From Fidelibacterota bacterium (lineage in GTDB: Bacteria; Fidelibacterota; UBA2242), in assembly GCA_016783665.1 (NCBI GenBank), contig JADHWC010000011.1, positions 1-42,505 of the forward strand: a DNA stretch of 42,505 bases, given 5' to 3'. Below, one piece after another: positions 1-12,523 of the stretch (position 1 is the first letter of the stretch; each line of letters begins with the position of its first letter). The position numbers and the translations under genes were made by a program. Under the pieces are notes generated by a model that was not told where the DNA came from, did no database searches, and was given only the letters and a program-made list of their open reading frames with translations.

Positions 1-987
1 GGTATGTTTATAGAGTTGATTCAATATTACTTCCGGGATAACGTCTCTTTTAAATTCAATTACAACTCGAATACCTTCCTTGTCGGACTCGTCACGTATA
101 TCGGAAATCCCCTCCACAATTTTATCTCGGACAAGATCAGCTATTTTTTCTATCAGCCTGGCTTTATTGACCTGATAAGGAATTTCAGTAATAATGATGC
201 TGTCATTACCAACCTTAGCTGTCTCCACAAATGCCTGCGCGCGAATTTTGATAATACCCTTACCTGTTTCATAAGCGCTTTTAATGCCTTCTCTGCCAAG
301 GATCATTGCCCTGGTCGGAAAATCGGGTCCCTTTACAATCTCCATCAGATCCTGTATCGTCGCTTCGGGATTTTCAACAAGATAGACGATAGCATTTGCA
401 ATTTCCGTTAAATTGTGAGGCGGGATGTTTGTCGCCATGCCGACGGCGATACCGCTGGCTCCGTTGACCAATAAAAGGGGAATGGCTGTTGGAAGCACCA
501 TGGGTTCTTTTAAAGAGTCATCAAAATTTGGGGCGAACCTGACTGTCTCCTTGTCAATATCTTTCATTAACTCGCTTGAAATTCGGCTCATTCTTGCCTC
601 GGTGTACCGCATTGCGGCAGCATTATCCCCATCTATTGAACCAAAGTTGCCCTGCCCGTCAACCAGTGGATATCGAAGCGAAAATTCCTGTGCCATACGA
701 ACAAGCGAATCGTAAACCGCAGCATCGCCATGAGGATGATATTTACCCATAACTTCTCCGACGATACGCGCACATTTTTTAGTTGGTCGGTTATATGTCA
801 GACCAAGATCAGACATGCCATACAGAATCCGGCGGTGAACCGGTTTCAAACCGTCCCTGACATCCGGAAGAGCTCGTGAAACTATAACCGACATGGAATA
901 GTCAAGGTAAGAATCCCGCATCTCTTCATCGATATTTACCGTAATAATCTTATTTCTTTGAAACTCTATATTTACTTGCTTGCTCAT
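1..987 (-). CDS. gyrA: DNA gyrase subunit A, partial (C-terminal part lies beyond the window start)
   Basis: Reverse-strand translation from ATG at 987: [121 protein letters not shown]; classic GyrA N-terminus. Absent from the ORF track because it runs off the window. Confidence 0.96.
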   Translation of the reverse strand, partial: MSKQVNIEFQRNKIITVNIDEEMRDSYLDYSMSVIVSRALPDVRDGLKPVHRRILYGMSDLGLTYNRPTKKCARIVGEVMGKYHPHGDAAVYDSLVRMAQEFSLRYPLVDGQGNFGSIDGDNAAAMRYTEARMSRISSELMKDIDKETVRFAPNFDDSLKEPMVLPTAIPLLLVNGASGIAVGMATNIPPHNLTEIANAIVYLVENPEATIQDLMEIVKGPDFPTRAMILGREGIKSAYETGKGIIKIRAQAFVETAKVGNDSIIITEIPYQVNKARLIEKIADLVRDKIVEGISDIRDESDKEGIRVVIEFKRDVIPEVILNQLYKHT

Positions 988-990
988 TGT

Positions 991-3193
<2,203 letters not shown>

Positions 3194-3194
<1 letters not shown>

Positions 3195-4309
3195 TATGAA
3201 AATCCTATTGGTAAACCAAATGTCTTTACATTATATTTTTTAAAATCAAAACCATACTTTTTGAAAGCGGTAATGTCTGCTGTCGTTACAAGCGTCTGGT
3301 TCTGTTGTCCAACCTCTTTTAGAATATTCATACAATGGGTTACGTCTAACATTGCAAACAAATCATCCAGCAGGAATATAACTTTCTCGTTAATGTTCTT
3401 CTCAATATAAATACCCTCTGACATCTTTAGCGAAACCAGAAGAATTTTATGTTCACCATGAGATCCTATAAAACGAATATCTCTATCACCAAATAGTAAC
3501 AAAAGATGATCCAAATGGGGACCGGTTCCAGTGCGCCCGAATAATATATCTTTTTCAAATTTAGCTGCCAGCTTTTCTCTAAATACGTTTTTAAAATTCT
3601 CTAAATCAACATTAATATTTGGATTTATTTTTACTGAAACTTCTTTATTAAAATGTGATGTTTTCTTGAATACTTCTTTTAATACAAGGTTAAAGGACTC
3701 TATACATTCACTTCTTTTTCTTTGAATTGTATAAGCATAATCTATGAGAATTTCGTCAATCGTCTCTATATATTTATCATATTTGTTTATTCTTTTTTCT
3801 CTATATTTATTCAGCAAAATATTTCTTTGATATATATACTTCTTATATTCCATTAAAGCTATAAGATATTCTTTATTAATCTGTGCTAAAATACGATCAA
3901 TAAAATTTCTTCTGATTAACGGACCACCCTCTGTGATTTTTTGTGTTCCGGGAGATAATATAATTACCGGAATTTTGCCAATTATATCTGTTTTTTTCTT
4001 TAATTCGTTCTTGTTCAGGAAAACCTTTTTACCCTCATGTCTTGAATAGTTTAAGTTTACTGAAATTTCTTTTTTTTTTGAATTGGTAAATTGTCCAAAA
4101 ATTTGAAAATAATCCTGTTTATTTTTAATAACATCAGCATCGCTACCAGCACGGAAACTTTTTGTCAATGATAAAAAATGGATTGCTTCTAACAGCGTTG
4201 TCTTACCTGTTCCGTTATCACCATAAATTATATTCAGATTATCATTAAATTCAAAAAAACCATTATCATAGTTTCTGAAATAATTCAGTTTTAGCGTTTT
4301 TAATTTCAT
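3194..4309 (-). CDS. recF: DNA replication and repair protein RecF
   Basis: LKTLKLNYFRNYDNGFFEFNDNLNIIYGDNGTGKTTLLEAIHFLSLTKSFR (Walker A), LSPGTQKITEGGPLIRRNFIDRIL; located between dnaN and gyrB. Confidence 0.95.
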
Positions 4310-4371
4310 AAAAATTGTGAACTTTTTTCGGTTTATCTAAATATATCAGATAAGAAAAAAATTTGTTTCTA

Positions 4372-5487
4372 TTATTCATTCAATCGTATTGGCATTATAA
4401 GCATGGTAAGTTCTTCGTTTTCACCTTGCTGATCAGGTAAAACGAGACAAGCGCTTATTGCGGATTTTAATTTTAATATCACTCTTTCAGTATCTATGTT
4501 TCGTAGAATTTCTTTGAAATATTCTGCGTTATAACCAATAACCATTTCATCACCACTATACTCTGCTTCCAATTCTTCATCGGCGGATGTTCTTGACTCC
4601 TGGTTTATCGTTGATACTTTTGATAGTTCTTTACTAACAGAAAGAGATATCTGATGGGTTGTCTTATTTGAAAAAATAATTACACGTCTTAACGTCGCAA
4701 GTAGATGATTTACATCAGTAATAACTATTTTATCATTATCCTTTGGAATAACACTTCTAAAATCCGGAAAATGTTCATCAATAATCCTTGAATAAATTAC
4801 CGTAGAGTCTAATTCAACTTTTATATGGTTTTCGCTAATCGAAAGCAAAGTGGTGCCTTTATTATCAAGATATCCCAATAATAAATTTAAAAATTTTGTT
4901 GGAATTATTACATCGCCTTCAAATTCTTCGTTATTGAAGTCTTTTCTAATTATACATACAAGTCTGTGCCCATCTGTTGATACAGCACTTATTTCATTGT
5001 GTTTAATCTGAAATAAAACTCCCATAAGCGCAGGTTTTATTTCATCTTTACTGACTGAAACTAGTGTTTTTTGGATCATTCGTCTCAAAATAATATTTTC
5101 TATTTTGATGTTATTGAAATTAGTTATTTTTGGAACAGATGGAAATTCTTCCCCCGGACGCCCCATTATCTCAAAAATTCCTTTACCGGATTTTAATATT
5201 ACACCTCCTTCTTCAGTTGCTGTAATATAAATATCACCTTCTTCGGCTTCATTAACTATATCTAAAATAATCCTGGTAGGTATTGCAACAGATCCATTTT
5301 CATATTCGTTGATATCCAGTGTAGTATTCATTGTAATTTCAATATCAGATGATCTGAGAGATAGACGACTATCATTAACCTCAAAAAGTATACTATTTAA
5401 GATTGGCATAGTTGATCGAGTAGGCGAAACTTTTGATATTTTTTGAATGTGTGTAAGGAGGATATTTTTATCGACGGATAATTGCAT
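4372..5487 (-). CDS. dnaN: DNA polymerase III beta subunit (sliding clamp)
   Basis: MQLSVDKNILLTHIQKISKVSPTRSTMPILNSILFEV...; C-terminal LTMLIMPIRL typical of DnaN. Confidence 0.95.
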   Translation of the reverse strand: MQLSVDKNILLTHIQKISKVSPTRSTMPILNSILFEVNDSRLSLRSSDIEITMNTTLDINEYENGSVAIPTRIILDIVNEAEEGDIYITATEEGGVILKSGKGIFEIMGRPGEEFPSVPKITNFNNIKIENIILRRMIQKTLVSVSKDEIKPALMGVLFQIKHNEISAVSTDGHRLVCIIRKDFNNEEFEGDVIIPTKFLNLLLGYLDNKGTTLLSISENHIKVELDSTVIYSRIIDEHFPDFRSVIPKDNDKIVITDVNHLLATLRRVIIFSNKTTHQISLSVSKELSKVSTINQESRTSADEELEAEYSGDEMVIGYNAEYFKEILRNIDTERVILKLKSAISACLVLPDQQGENEELTMLIMPIRLNE

Positions 5488-5774
5488 TTTTTAGTACTCC
5501 TTATAAAATATTTTAACAACAGGTAATTTTACCAAAATATAGGTGTTTTTACAAGACATTTTAACACATAAAAACAGATATTATTAATAAAATAGTATTT
5601 GGAATAATATAAAGATTTTTATATTTATATATATGTTAGTTTGTTGATAAAGTGGCATCACACCTGTATATCACATAAAATAATTCAAATAAAACACTGT
5701 GTTTAGTTTGTTGATAACTCTCGCTTATTTATTTATTATTATTATTTTACCATTTCATTAAAATAAATAACAAA
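5488..5774. promoter_or_regulatory. AT-rich intergenic region upstream of dnaN with two TGTTGATAA DnaA-box-like motifs inside a repeated TTAGTTTGTTGATAA
   Basis: TGTTGATAA (reverse of TTATCAACA, one mismatch from TTATCCACA) at 5642-5650 and 5709-5717, each preceded by TTAGTT. Confidence 0.5.
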
Positions 5775-7034
5775 TTATGAACCTATTCTCATCTCTATAT
5801 TAAATTTTGAGCGGAGTTCTTTGAGCCACTCCTCGTATAATTGAGTTTTTTTATATTCTAACGCCCAGTGTTCAATAGTAGTCCAAGAATCATCGTAAAC
5901 ACCATTTAACTTAAGAATATGATATCCCAGATCGGTTTTGAATACAGAACTAACTCTTCCTGTTTTAATTGTGTCTAATACAGATAAAAACTTTTGTTGC
6001 TGAATCTGGTTTTTAGGTATTCGCTGAATTCTTCCCCTATTTATTTTTACGTCGGGCGCATCACTATAAATTACCGCAGCTGAATCAAAAGAAAATTTAT
6101 TACTTATCAATAAATTTCTAACATATTCTATATGATTTTCAATTGATTCAATATTTCTATCAGAAATTTCCGGTTTGATTAAAATATGGCGAACATTTAT
6201 ATTTTCACCTTTTCGATCCAGTAGTTGTATAATATGATAGCCAAAATCGGTTTTTATAACGTTACTAATCTCTTTAATCTGAAGAGAAAAAGCCACCTCT
6301 TCAAATTCTTTAATAAAACCTCCTCGTACAATATAACCAAGATCACCACCATAAGCGGCGCTTGCAGGATCATCTGAATATTTATTAGCAAGTTCAGAAA
6401 AATCACCACCTTGTTTTAAAATATTCACCAAAGAATCTGCGGTAAAACGGGCTTTATTTTCTTCTTTAATACCGGGTTTTATATGAAAGAGTATCTGACT
6501 AAAATCAAGTGTAGGAGGTACTTCAGGTATACTGTCCTTAAAGGTATTATAAAATTTTTCTATTTCACGCCGGGTGATATTTATTTGGCTAAATTTTTCA
6601 TTTCTAAGTTTTTCAACAATCAGGCGATTTTTTATTATTGGACGATAATCTCGTTTTATTTTTGTTAGAGGGTTTCCTAATATTTTCTCGGCATTTTCTT
6701 TGGATCCAGCCTGATAAATTATATTCTCGATCTGTTGGTTTAACATGCTTTCAACTTCACGATCCTTGACTTCAATAGTTTCAATTTTTGCCTGTTCGAG
6801 AAGTATATTCTCATCTATTAATGCATTTAAGGATTGTTGTACCAGTTGATTATATGTTTCGATATTCTTCGATGGGTTGATGCCGATCTGAGATGCACTT
6901 AATCTGGCGAATTGATCAACCTCGCTTTTAAGAATAATATTTTCACCGACTATAACGGCTATTCCATCTAATAATTCTTGGGAATAAACCAAAGTTAACA
7001 GGATGGAGAGTAAGAGAAAAAATTGTTTTTTCAT
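5775..7034 (-). CDS. SurA-like periplasmic peptidyl-prolyl isomerase/chaperone with two parvulin domains
   Basis: Signal peptide MKKQFFLLLSILLTLVYSQ; two rotamase-like segments (SQILFHIKPG...GGDFSELANKYSDDPASAAYGGDLGYI...TDFGYHIIQLLDR; VRHILIKPE...TDLGYHILKLNG). Confidence 0.88.
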   Translation of the reverse strand: MKKQFFLLLSILLTLVYSQELLDGIAVIVGENIILKSEVDQFARLSASQIGINPSKNIETYNQLVQQSLNALIDENILLEQAKIETIEVKDREVESMLNQQIENIIYQAGSKENAEKILGNPLTKIKRDYRPIIKNRLIVEKLRNEKFSQINITRREIEKFYNTFKDSIPEVPPTLDFSQILFHIKPGIKEENKARFTADSLVNILKQGGDFSELANKYSDDPASAAYGGDLGYIVRGGFIKEFEEVAFSLQIKEISNVIKTDFGYHIIQLLDRKGENINVRHILIKPEISDRNIESIENHIEYVRNLLISNKFSFDSAAVIYSDAPDVKINRGRIQRIPKNQIQQQKFLSVLDTIKTGRVSSVFKTDLGYHILKLNGVYDDSWTTIEHWALEYKKTQLYEEWLKELRSKFNIEMRIGS

Positions 7035-7870
7035 GGGTTTCTATTCCAATCTAATATATTTTCATATTTTATTTCAAAATCAGATGAGCGAATCAGGCTA
7101 TCAACTAATACATTATAGTTTTCCTGAATCTTTATTTGAGTTATTCGTTGCAATATTTCATCACGAACATCATCTATGGGGCGAATAGTTCCCGCCCTGG
7201 AACGGGATAAAACCTCAATAATATGATATCCATAATCGGAGGGAATGGGACCAAAAAGATTTCTGGGTGTGGTATCAAAAATAGTTTTATCTATTTCTTT
7301 AATAGATTCCCCTTTTCTTATGATTTTCTTTTCAAAGGAGTATTTCAAAAACAATCGATCTGTTTCTTTATGATTTCTTGAACGCAGGATTTTTTTAATT
7401 CTATTTGCTTCATCAAAATCATCTACAAATATGTGTGATACCCTTGCTTCATCAACGTCGCGTTTAAAACTTTTACGATTCTTAAAATAATAATCTCTGA
7501 TTTCATTTTCACTAACAGAAATATTTGACTGGAGAAGGTAATGAATGTAAGAATCAATAATTATTTCTTTTTTATAGCTTTGAACCTTATAGGCAATAGA
7601 TTCATCCCTGTCAAAATGGTATTTCTCTGCATGTTGGAAAATAATTTCATTTTTAACCCATGAAGATATAACAGATTTTACAAAATCTTCATCGACGAAT
7701 TTAGAATTATCAATATCGGGAAGCATTTGCAGCAAGTTGCTTTTTGTAAGGTAAGCGTTGTTGACACGAGCAATGTAATTAACGGGTTTGATGTCACGGC
7801 CACAGAACGAAAACAATAATAATACAACAAAAAAATTGTGTCTTTTCACGAAACCTGTACCTCTTTTCAT
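7031..7870 (-). CDS. Parvulin-type (PpiC) peptidyl-prolyl isomerase-like exported protein
   Basis: N-terminal hydrophobic segment (FFVVLLLFSFCG); VSHIFVDDFDEANRIKK...GPIPSDYGYHIIEVLSRSRAG parvulin C-terminal motif; 4-bp overlap with neighbours. Confidence 0.75.
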   Translation of the reverse strand: MKRGTGFVKRHNFFVVLLLFSFCGRDIKPVNYIARVNNAYLTKSNLLQMLPDIDNSKFVDEDFVKSVISSWVKNEIIFQHAEKYHFDRDESIAYKVQSYKKEIIIDSYIHYLLQSNISVSENEIRDYYFKNRKSFKRDVDEARVSHIFVDDFDEANRIKKILRSRNHKETDRLFLKYSFEKKIIRKGESIKEIDKTIFDTTPRNLFGPIPSDYGYHIIEVLSRSRAGTIRPIDDVRDEILQRITQIKIQENYNVLVDSLIRSSDFEIKYENILDWNRNP

Positions 7871-9258
7871 ATATTTAATAATGATACATTAATTTCATAC
7901 GTATATTTATGTCTCAGCGATTGGATAAGTTCCAGCTCAATAGATTTGTATGAGGATTTTTTATAATCGGATAAAACACGATGTTTTATTGTATCAAAAG
8001 GACTAGGCTCAGATTTCTTTATATTTAGTACTTTTATAATTGAAAAACCTTTTCCCGAAGGAACTAGCTCCGGGTAAACAGCACCAAGCTCTGTTGATTT
8101 TGCGCACTTACCAATTCCGGCATAAAGGTCAGATGTAATATACCCGAGATAACCTTTTTGTGGTTTATTAAGAAAGCGTTCAGTGTATTTATCAGATAAA
8201 GATTTATAATCAGGGGATTGTTTTGCTTTTAATAAAACGTTTTCTGCCTTTTTTCTATCTTTTATGAATATTTCATGAACTTCATAAAGCGGTTTTGACA
8301 TGTATAAAACATTTTTATTCTGTTCATAAAACGTTTTTAGACGACCGTTATTTATATCAACTTTATTAGAAATTTCGTTTCGTTTATAGGAGTTATAGAG
8401 CAGATCATACTGTTTATCTAAAAGTTTCTGTTTAAAATCGGGAGCTCTGTCTAATTTTCGTTTTATTGATTTTTTTATAATTAGATCATTTATGATGACC
8501 TTTTCAATGGTTGTTTTTAAAGTGGGCGCATGTGATAACCTGCTCGGTATATTATAGGGATAATTTTTTGATCTTGATAAAAAGTCGCGCACACCCAAAT
8601 CGGTACCGTTTAATGAATAAAGTGCGGGTTTAAAATCCAACTCTCGTAAAATTATTTCTGAAACAGATGTTGGGATATTATTTTTAGAAAATGTTTTATA
8701 TTTTTTAAAATATTCTTTTGCAAGGCTGTCGATAGCGGAATCAGAAATTAACAGACGGTATTCCGTTATTAAGTTGTCAATCGTAGTGATATAAGCGCGC
8801 CGAATATTTTTTTCATAGGTGCCTGACAAATGGTTTTTAAGAACGGGTAGATATTCATTAAAAGTATAGGTCTCTTTACGTACCGGATTAAGATTTTCAT
8901 ATTCTCCCAGAAGAAGATCCTTTGTTATGATTGTATCGAGGATCGTCCGGTCAAAAAACATATTATACAACAACTGGTTCTTGTTGTTTTTCATTCTTTT
9001 TTGAAAACCGGGGTCGTTCCGGTGGCCCTTTTTAATAGCATCATATATTATTAGTTGGCGCTCAATAAATTGATTTACTTTTTCTTGCTTATCCTTAGTA
9101 GATAATAATTTAAAGGTATAATTTGGAACAAATGAATAAAAATCATCGAGTGAAAACCACCAATGTTCAATTTTAAGAAATTTATTCTGATTGTTACTAC
9201 CGCAAAATGTTATAAATAGAACAAAAACAAGAGAAACATTTTTTAAAAATTTTATCAA
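7867..9258 (-). CDS. Parvulin-type peptidyl-prolyl isomerase-like exported protein
   Basis: Signal-like MIKFLKNVSLVFVLFITFCGS; YEVHEIFIKDRKKAENVLLKAKQSPDYKSLSDKYTERFLNKPQKGYLGYI parvulin-like core. Confidence 0.68.
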   Translation of the reverse strand: MIKFLKNVSLVFVLFITFCGSNNQNKFLKIEHWWFSLDDFYSFVPNYTFKLLSTKDKQEKVNQFIERQLIIYDAIKKGHRNDPGFQKRMKNNKNQLLYNMFFDRTILDTIITKDLLLGEYENLNPVRKETYTFNEYLPVLKNHLSGTYEKNIRRAYITTIDNLITEYRLLISDSAIDSLAKEYFKKYKTFSKNNIPTSVSEIILRELDFKPALYSLNGTDLGVRDFLSRSKNYPYNIPSRLSHAPTLKTTIEKVIINDLIIKKSIKRKLDRAPDFKQKLLDKQYDLLYNSYKRNEISNKVDINNGRLKTFYEQNKNVLYMSKPLYEVHEIFIKDRKKAENVLLKAKQSPDYKSLSDKYTERFLNKPQKGYLGYITSDLYAGIGKCAKSTELGAVYPELVPSGKGFSIIKVLNIKKSEPSPFDTIKHRVLSDYKKSSYKSIELELIQSLRHKYTYEINVSLLNI

Positions 9259-9276
9259 TCCAACCTCATAAAAACG

Positions 9277-12200
9277 CTATAAATTAAGTTTACCTCCAAG
9301 GAGATACAAGAACTGTTTTATTTTTGAGATTCCCCTGTTTTTTTGATAAAACAGGACAAAAAGAAGATCTTTGCTGGGAATAAATTTATGGTAAATGTCA
9401 AGGGCGCCTGATATTTCCTTTAATATTGTTAAAAGTGTACGCGATTCTTTAAAAGGATGGTTGTTCTGAAAGTAGCAATTGCACCGGTTGTTATAAAAAA
9501 CAATCTTATAAATACCCGTTAATGAACAATACATCTTAATAATTGACAGATCAAAAAGATTTTCGCCTTCGGAGGGCAGTTTTCCAAATATGTCCATAAC
9601 CTCTGATTGAATTTGTTGAATATCAGTAATCGTCGTTGTAGAGCAAAGTTTTTTATAATAATTAAGTCGTAGCGATTCAGAAGAAATATACGATTCCGGA
9701 AAATAGGAAGGATAAGGAAAGGTCACGATAACCTCTTCCACAGCAGGGAAAATTTGTTTTTCGGAAACAGCCGTCTTGTCTTTAAGCTCGGACAAAGCAC
9801 CACTCATGATTTTAATATACAAATCGCATCCAACAGCATGAATATTACCGCTTTGTTCTAAGCCGAATACGTTTCCAGCGCCTCTTATTTCTAAATCTTC
9901 AAGGGAGATTGAATACCCCGAACCAAGAGACGTATGTCTCTGTATTGTCTGAAGTCGTTTAATTGCCTGGTGGGATAGCCGCGATGGGTTTGACACGATT
10001 AAATATGCATAAGCTCTTCGATTGTGCCGTCCGACCCGTCCACGTAATTGATAAAGCTGGGACAGACCAAAATTCTGAGCATTGTTTATAAAAATTGTGT
10101 TAGCGTTGGGAATATCAATTCCCGACTCAATGATTGCTGTAGTTACGAGAACATGAATATTGTTATTAATAAAATCAAACATAATGGGCTCAAGAAGTTT
10201 TTCAGGCATTTGTCCGTGGACGAACCGAATGATCAGATCCGGGAACATTTTTTCAAGGGATGCCGCGATCGATGCGATCGTTTTGATTTCATTATGGACA
10301 AAAAACACCTGACCACCGCGGGAAATTTCATTATAAACGGAGCGTACAATAATATTCTTATCAAAGGATATGGTCTCGGTAAATATTGGCAGGCGTTCTT
10401 TAGGCGGGGTGTTTATTAGTGAAAAGTCTCGAGCCCCTATTAATGAGAAATGTAACGATCGGGGGATTGGCGTTGCCGAAAGCGATAAGACATCAATATT
10501 TGCTCTGAATTTTTTAATCCGGTCCTTGTCTTTTACCCCGAATCGGTGTTCTTCGTCTATAATAAGTAATCCCAGGTCTGAAAACTTAATATCTTTTGAA
10601 AGGAGGCGGTGAGTACCAATAACAATATCGATCTTATTGTCGGCTAAGTCTTTTAAAACACGCGGCAGGTCGGCTTTTTTTACGAATCGTGAAAGCAAAG
10701 CGATAGAGATCGGATATTTATTCAGACGTTTTGTAAAAGAGACAAAATGTTGGTCTGCCAATATTGTTGTTGGCGCCAATATAACCACTTGTTTTGAATC
10801 ATTTACCGCCTTAAAAGCGGCGCGGATAGCCACCTCAGTTTTTCCAAAACCAACATCTCCACAAAGCAGGCGATCCAGAGGAAGATCACTTTCCATATCT
10901 TTTTTTATGTCAAGAATTGCTTTCAGCTGGTCGGGTGTTTCTTCGAATGAAAATTCCGCCTCCATGCTCAATTGGAAATCATTGTCTTTTGAGTAAGCAA
11001 AACCGGTTGATTTCAGACGCTTTGAGTATAATTCGATTATTTCTTGCGATACATCTTCAATAGATCGTTTTGTTCGTAGTTTGATGCGATCCCATTCACC
11101 GGATCCGAGTTTAGATAACTTTGGGACAAACCCTCCGGCTGAGCGGTATTTATGCACAACAGTCATTTTTTCAAGAGGAACAAATACTTTACCACCGCCG
11201 TCGTAAGCAATTACCAGACATTCTCGGGTTGAACCAAAGGCAGATACTTTTTTTAATCCAACATATTTACCAATTCCGTAATTGAGGTGTACCAACAAAT
11301 CGTTAACGTTTATTTCATCAGGATTGAAGGTAGAGTGTTGTACATCCTCGGGCAGAAAGTTGAAGGTTTTAGTTTTCCTCTTTTTATCAAAGATGTCTAT
11401 ATCAGTATAGACAAAAAGATTTATATCCGGTATCTCAAAACTGTTAGAAAGGGGCGCGCTGATGATAGAAATTGTTTCGCTTTGCAAAAGCGTTGAAAGC
11501 CTGGATTTCTGACTATTGTTTATACAGAAAAGGAAAATATGTTTTTTCGAGCTGTCGAGACGTAAAGCGCCAACATGTTTTTCAAAAGCGGTTAAGCCTC
11601 GTATTTCTAAAACGGGATACACTACACTATAATGTATATCTGAGGACCAAAGATCGTTTAAATGAATGATGGTTCTCGAAGAAATTTGATCGTGTTTTTC
11701 CAATAAGTTTTTTACACAGTCGTGGTGAATATCGGAGTGAGGTAGTAAAACCAGCGCATCTTCCGGAAGATGGGACAAAAGACCAGATATTTGACCGTCA
11801 GATATTGTTGACGGCGGGCGAATGGAAAAGGTCTTTAATTTTTCTATAGTTAGTTGTGTTTCAACGTCGAATATTCGAATTGAGGAAATCATATCTTCAA
11901 AAAATTCTATTCGTATAGGGCGCTGATGACCGGAAGGAAAAAAATCTACAATATCGCCGCGTACCGCATACTCCATTGGAAATTCAACGGAATATTCTCT
12001 TTGATATTCAAAATGCTGTAACCTGGCAACTAAATTTTCCCTTGTAAAGCGTAATCCGGTTTCTAATAAAACAGATTTTTGTTTGATAAGGGCAGGCGAC
12101 GGAAGACGCTGATCGAGTACTTCGTATGTTGATATGGCAACACAGCGCCTGGTTGATGATAATGTTTGCAGCGCACTATCAACCAGATGAAGATTGATGT

Positions 12201-12522
12201 GTTTTGGAGAAGATCCATCTGGTTCGGAAGAAACCTGATCGGGGAAGCATGCTATAGAATCATGAGATAAAAAAGATTCAAGATCATCGCGAAAAACCTC
12301 AGATTCAACGGGATCATTAAATAAAACCAGTAATGGTTTTTTAATTGCCTCAAAAAGCGTAGAAGAAAATACGCTCATTAATGTGGTTGTATTAATTCCG
12401 GATATGCTGAGATTTCCGGTTTTCGTTTCAAGATGACGAACTGATTGAACAAACGGTTTGTGCGATGAAAACGTTTTTGTTAGTTGCGAGATCGGGGATT
12501 GGGATTGTTTCACGTGAAACAC
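9277..12522 (-). CDS. mfd: Transcription-repair coupling factor Mfd
   Basis: 1081 aa; RLLCGDVGFGKTEVAIRAAFKAV, VIGTHRLLSKDI, LLIIDEEHRFGVKDKDRIK, LSLSATPIPRSLHFSL, FFVHNEIKTI, QLYQLRGRVGRHNRRAYAYL. GTG start inside a parS-like site. Confidence 0.96.
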   Translation of the reverse strand: MFHVKQSQSPISQLTKTFSSHKPFVQSVRHLETKTGNLSISGINTTTLMSVFSSTLFEAIKKPLLVLFNDPVESEVFRDDLESFLSHDSIACFPDQVSSEPDGSSPKHINLHLVDSALQTLSSTRRCVAISTYEVLDQRLPSPALIKQKSVLLETGLRFTRENLVARLQHFEYQREYSVEFPMEYAVRGDIVDFFPSGHQRPIRIEFFEDMISSIRIFDVETQLTIEKLKTFSIRPPSTISDGQISGLLSHLPEDALVLLPHSDIHHDCVKNLLEKHDQISSRTIIHLNDLWSSDIHYSVVYPVLEIRGLTAFEKHVGALRLDSSKKHIFLFCINNSQKSRLSTLLQSETISIISAPLSNSFEIPDINLFVYTDIDIFDKKRKTKTFNFLPEDVQHSTFNPDEINVNDLLVHLNYGIGKYVGLKKVSAFGSTRECLVIAYDGGGKVFVPLEKMTVVHKYRSAGGFVPKLSKLGSGEWDRIKLRTKRSIEDVSQEIIELYSKRLKSTGFAYSKDNDFQLSMEAEFSFEETPDQLKAILDIKKDMESDLPLDRLLCGDVGFGKTEVAIRAAFKAVNDSKQVVILAPTTILADQHFVSFTKRLNKYPISIALLSRFVKKADLPRVLKDLADNKIDIVIGTHRLLSKDIKFSDLGLLIIDEEHRFGVKDKDRIKKFRANIDVLSLSATPIPRSLHFSLIGARDFSLINTPPKERLPIFTETISFDKNIIVRSVYNEISRGGQVFFVHNEIKTIASIAASLEKMFPDLIIRFVHGQMPEKLLEPIMFDFINNNIHVLVTTAIIESGIDIPNANTIFINNAQNFGLSQLYQLRGRVGRHNRRAYAYLIVSNPSRLSHQAIKRLQTIQRHTSLGSGYSISLEDLEIRGAGNVFGLEQSGNIHAVGCDLYIKIMSGALSELKDKTAVSEKQIFPAVEEVIVTFPYPSYFPESYISSESLRLNYYKKLCSTTTITDIQQIQSEVMDIFGKLPSEGENLFDLSIIKMYCSLTGIYKIVFYNNRCNCYFQNNHPFKESRTLLTILKEISGALDIYHKFIPSKDLLFVLFYQKNRGISKIKQFLYLLGGKLNL
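12506..12521. promoter_or_regulatory. parS-like centromere site (TGTTTCACGTGAAACA)
   Basis: Exact 16-bp palindrome matching the widely conserved chromosomal parS consensus; overlaps the first codons of mfd (M-FHVK). Confidence 0.9.
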
Positions 12523-12523
12523 A

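Noticed and set aside
4-715. Plus-strand ORFs 4..411 and 425..715
   Set aside because: Antisense to gyrA, whose reverse-strand translation is unambiguous.
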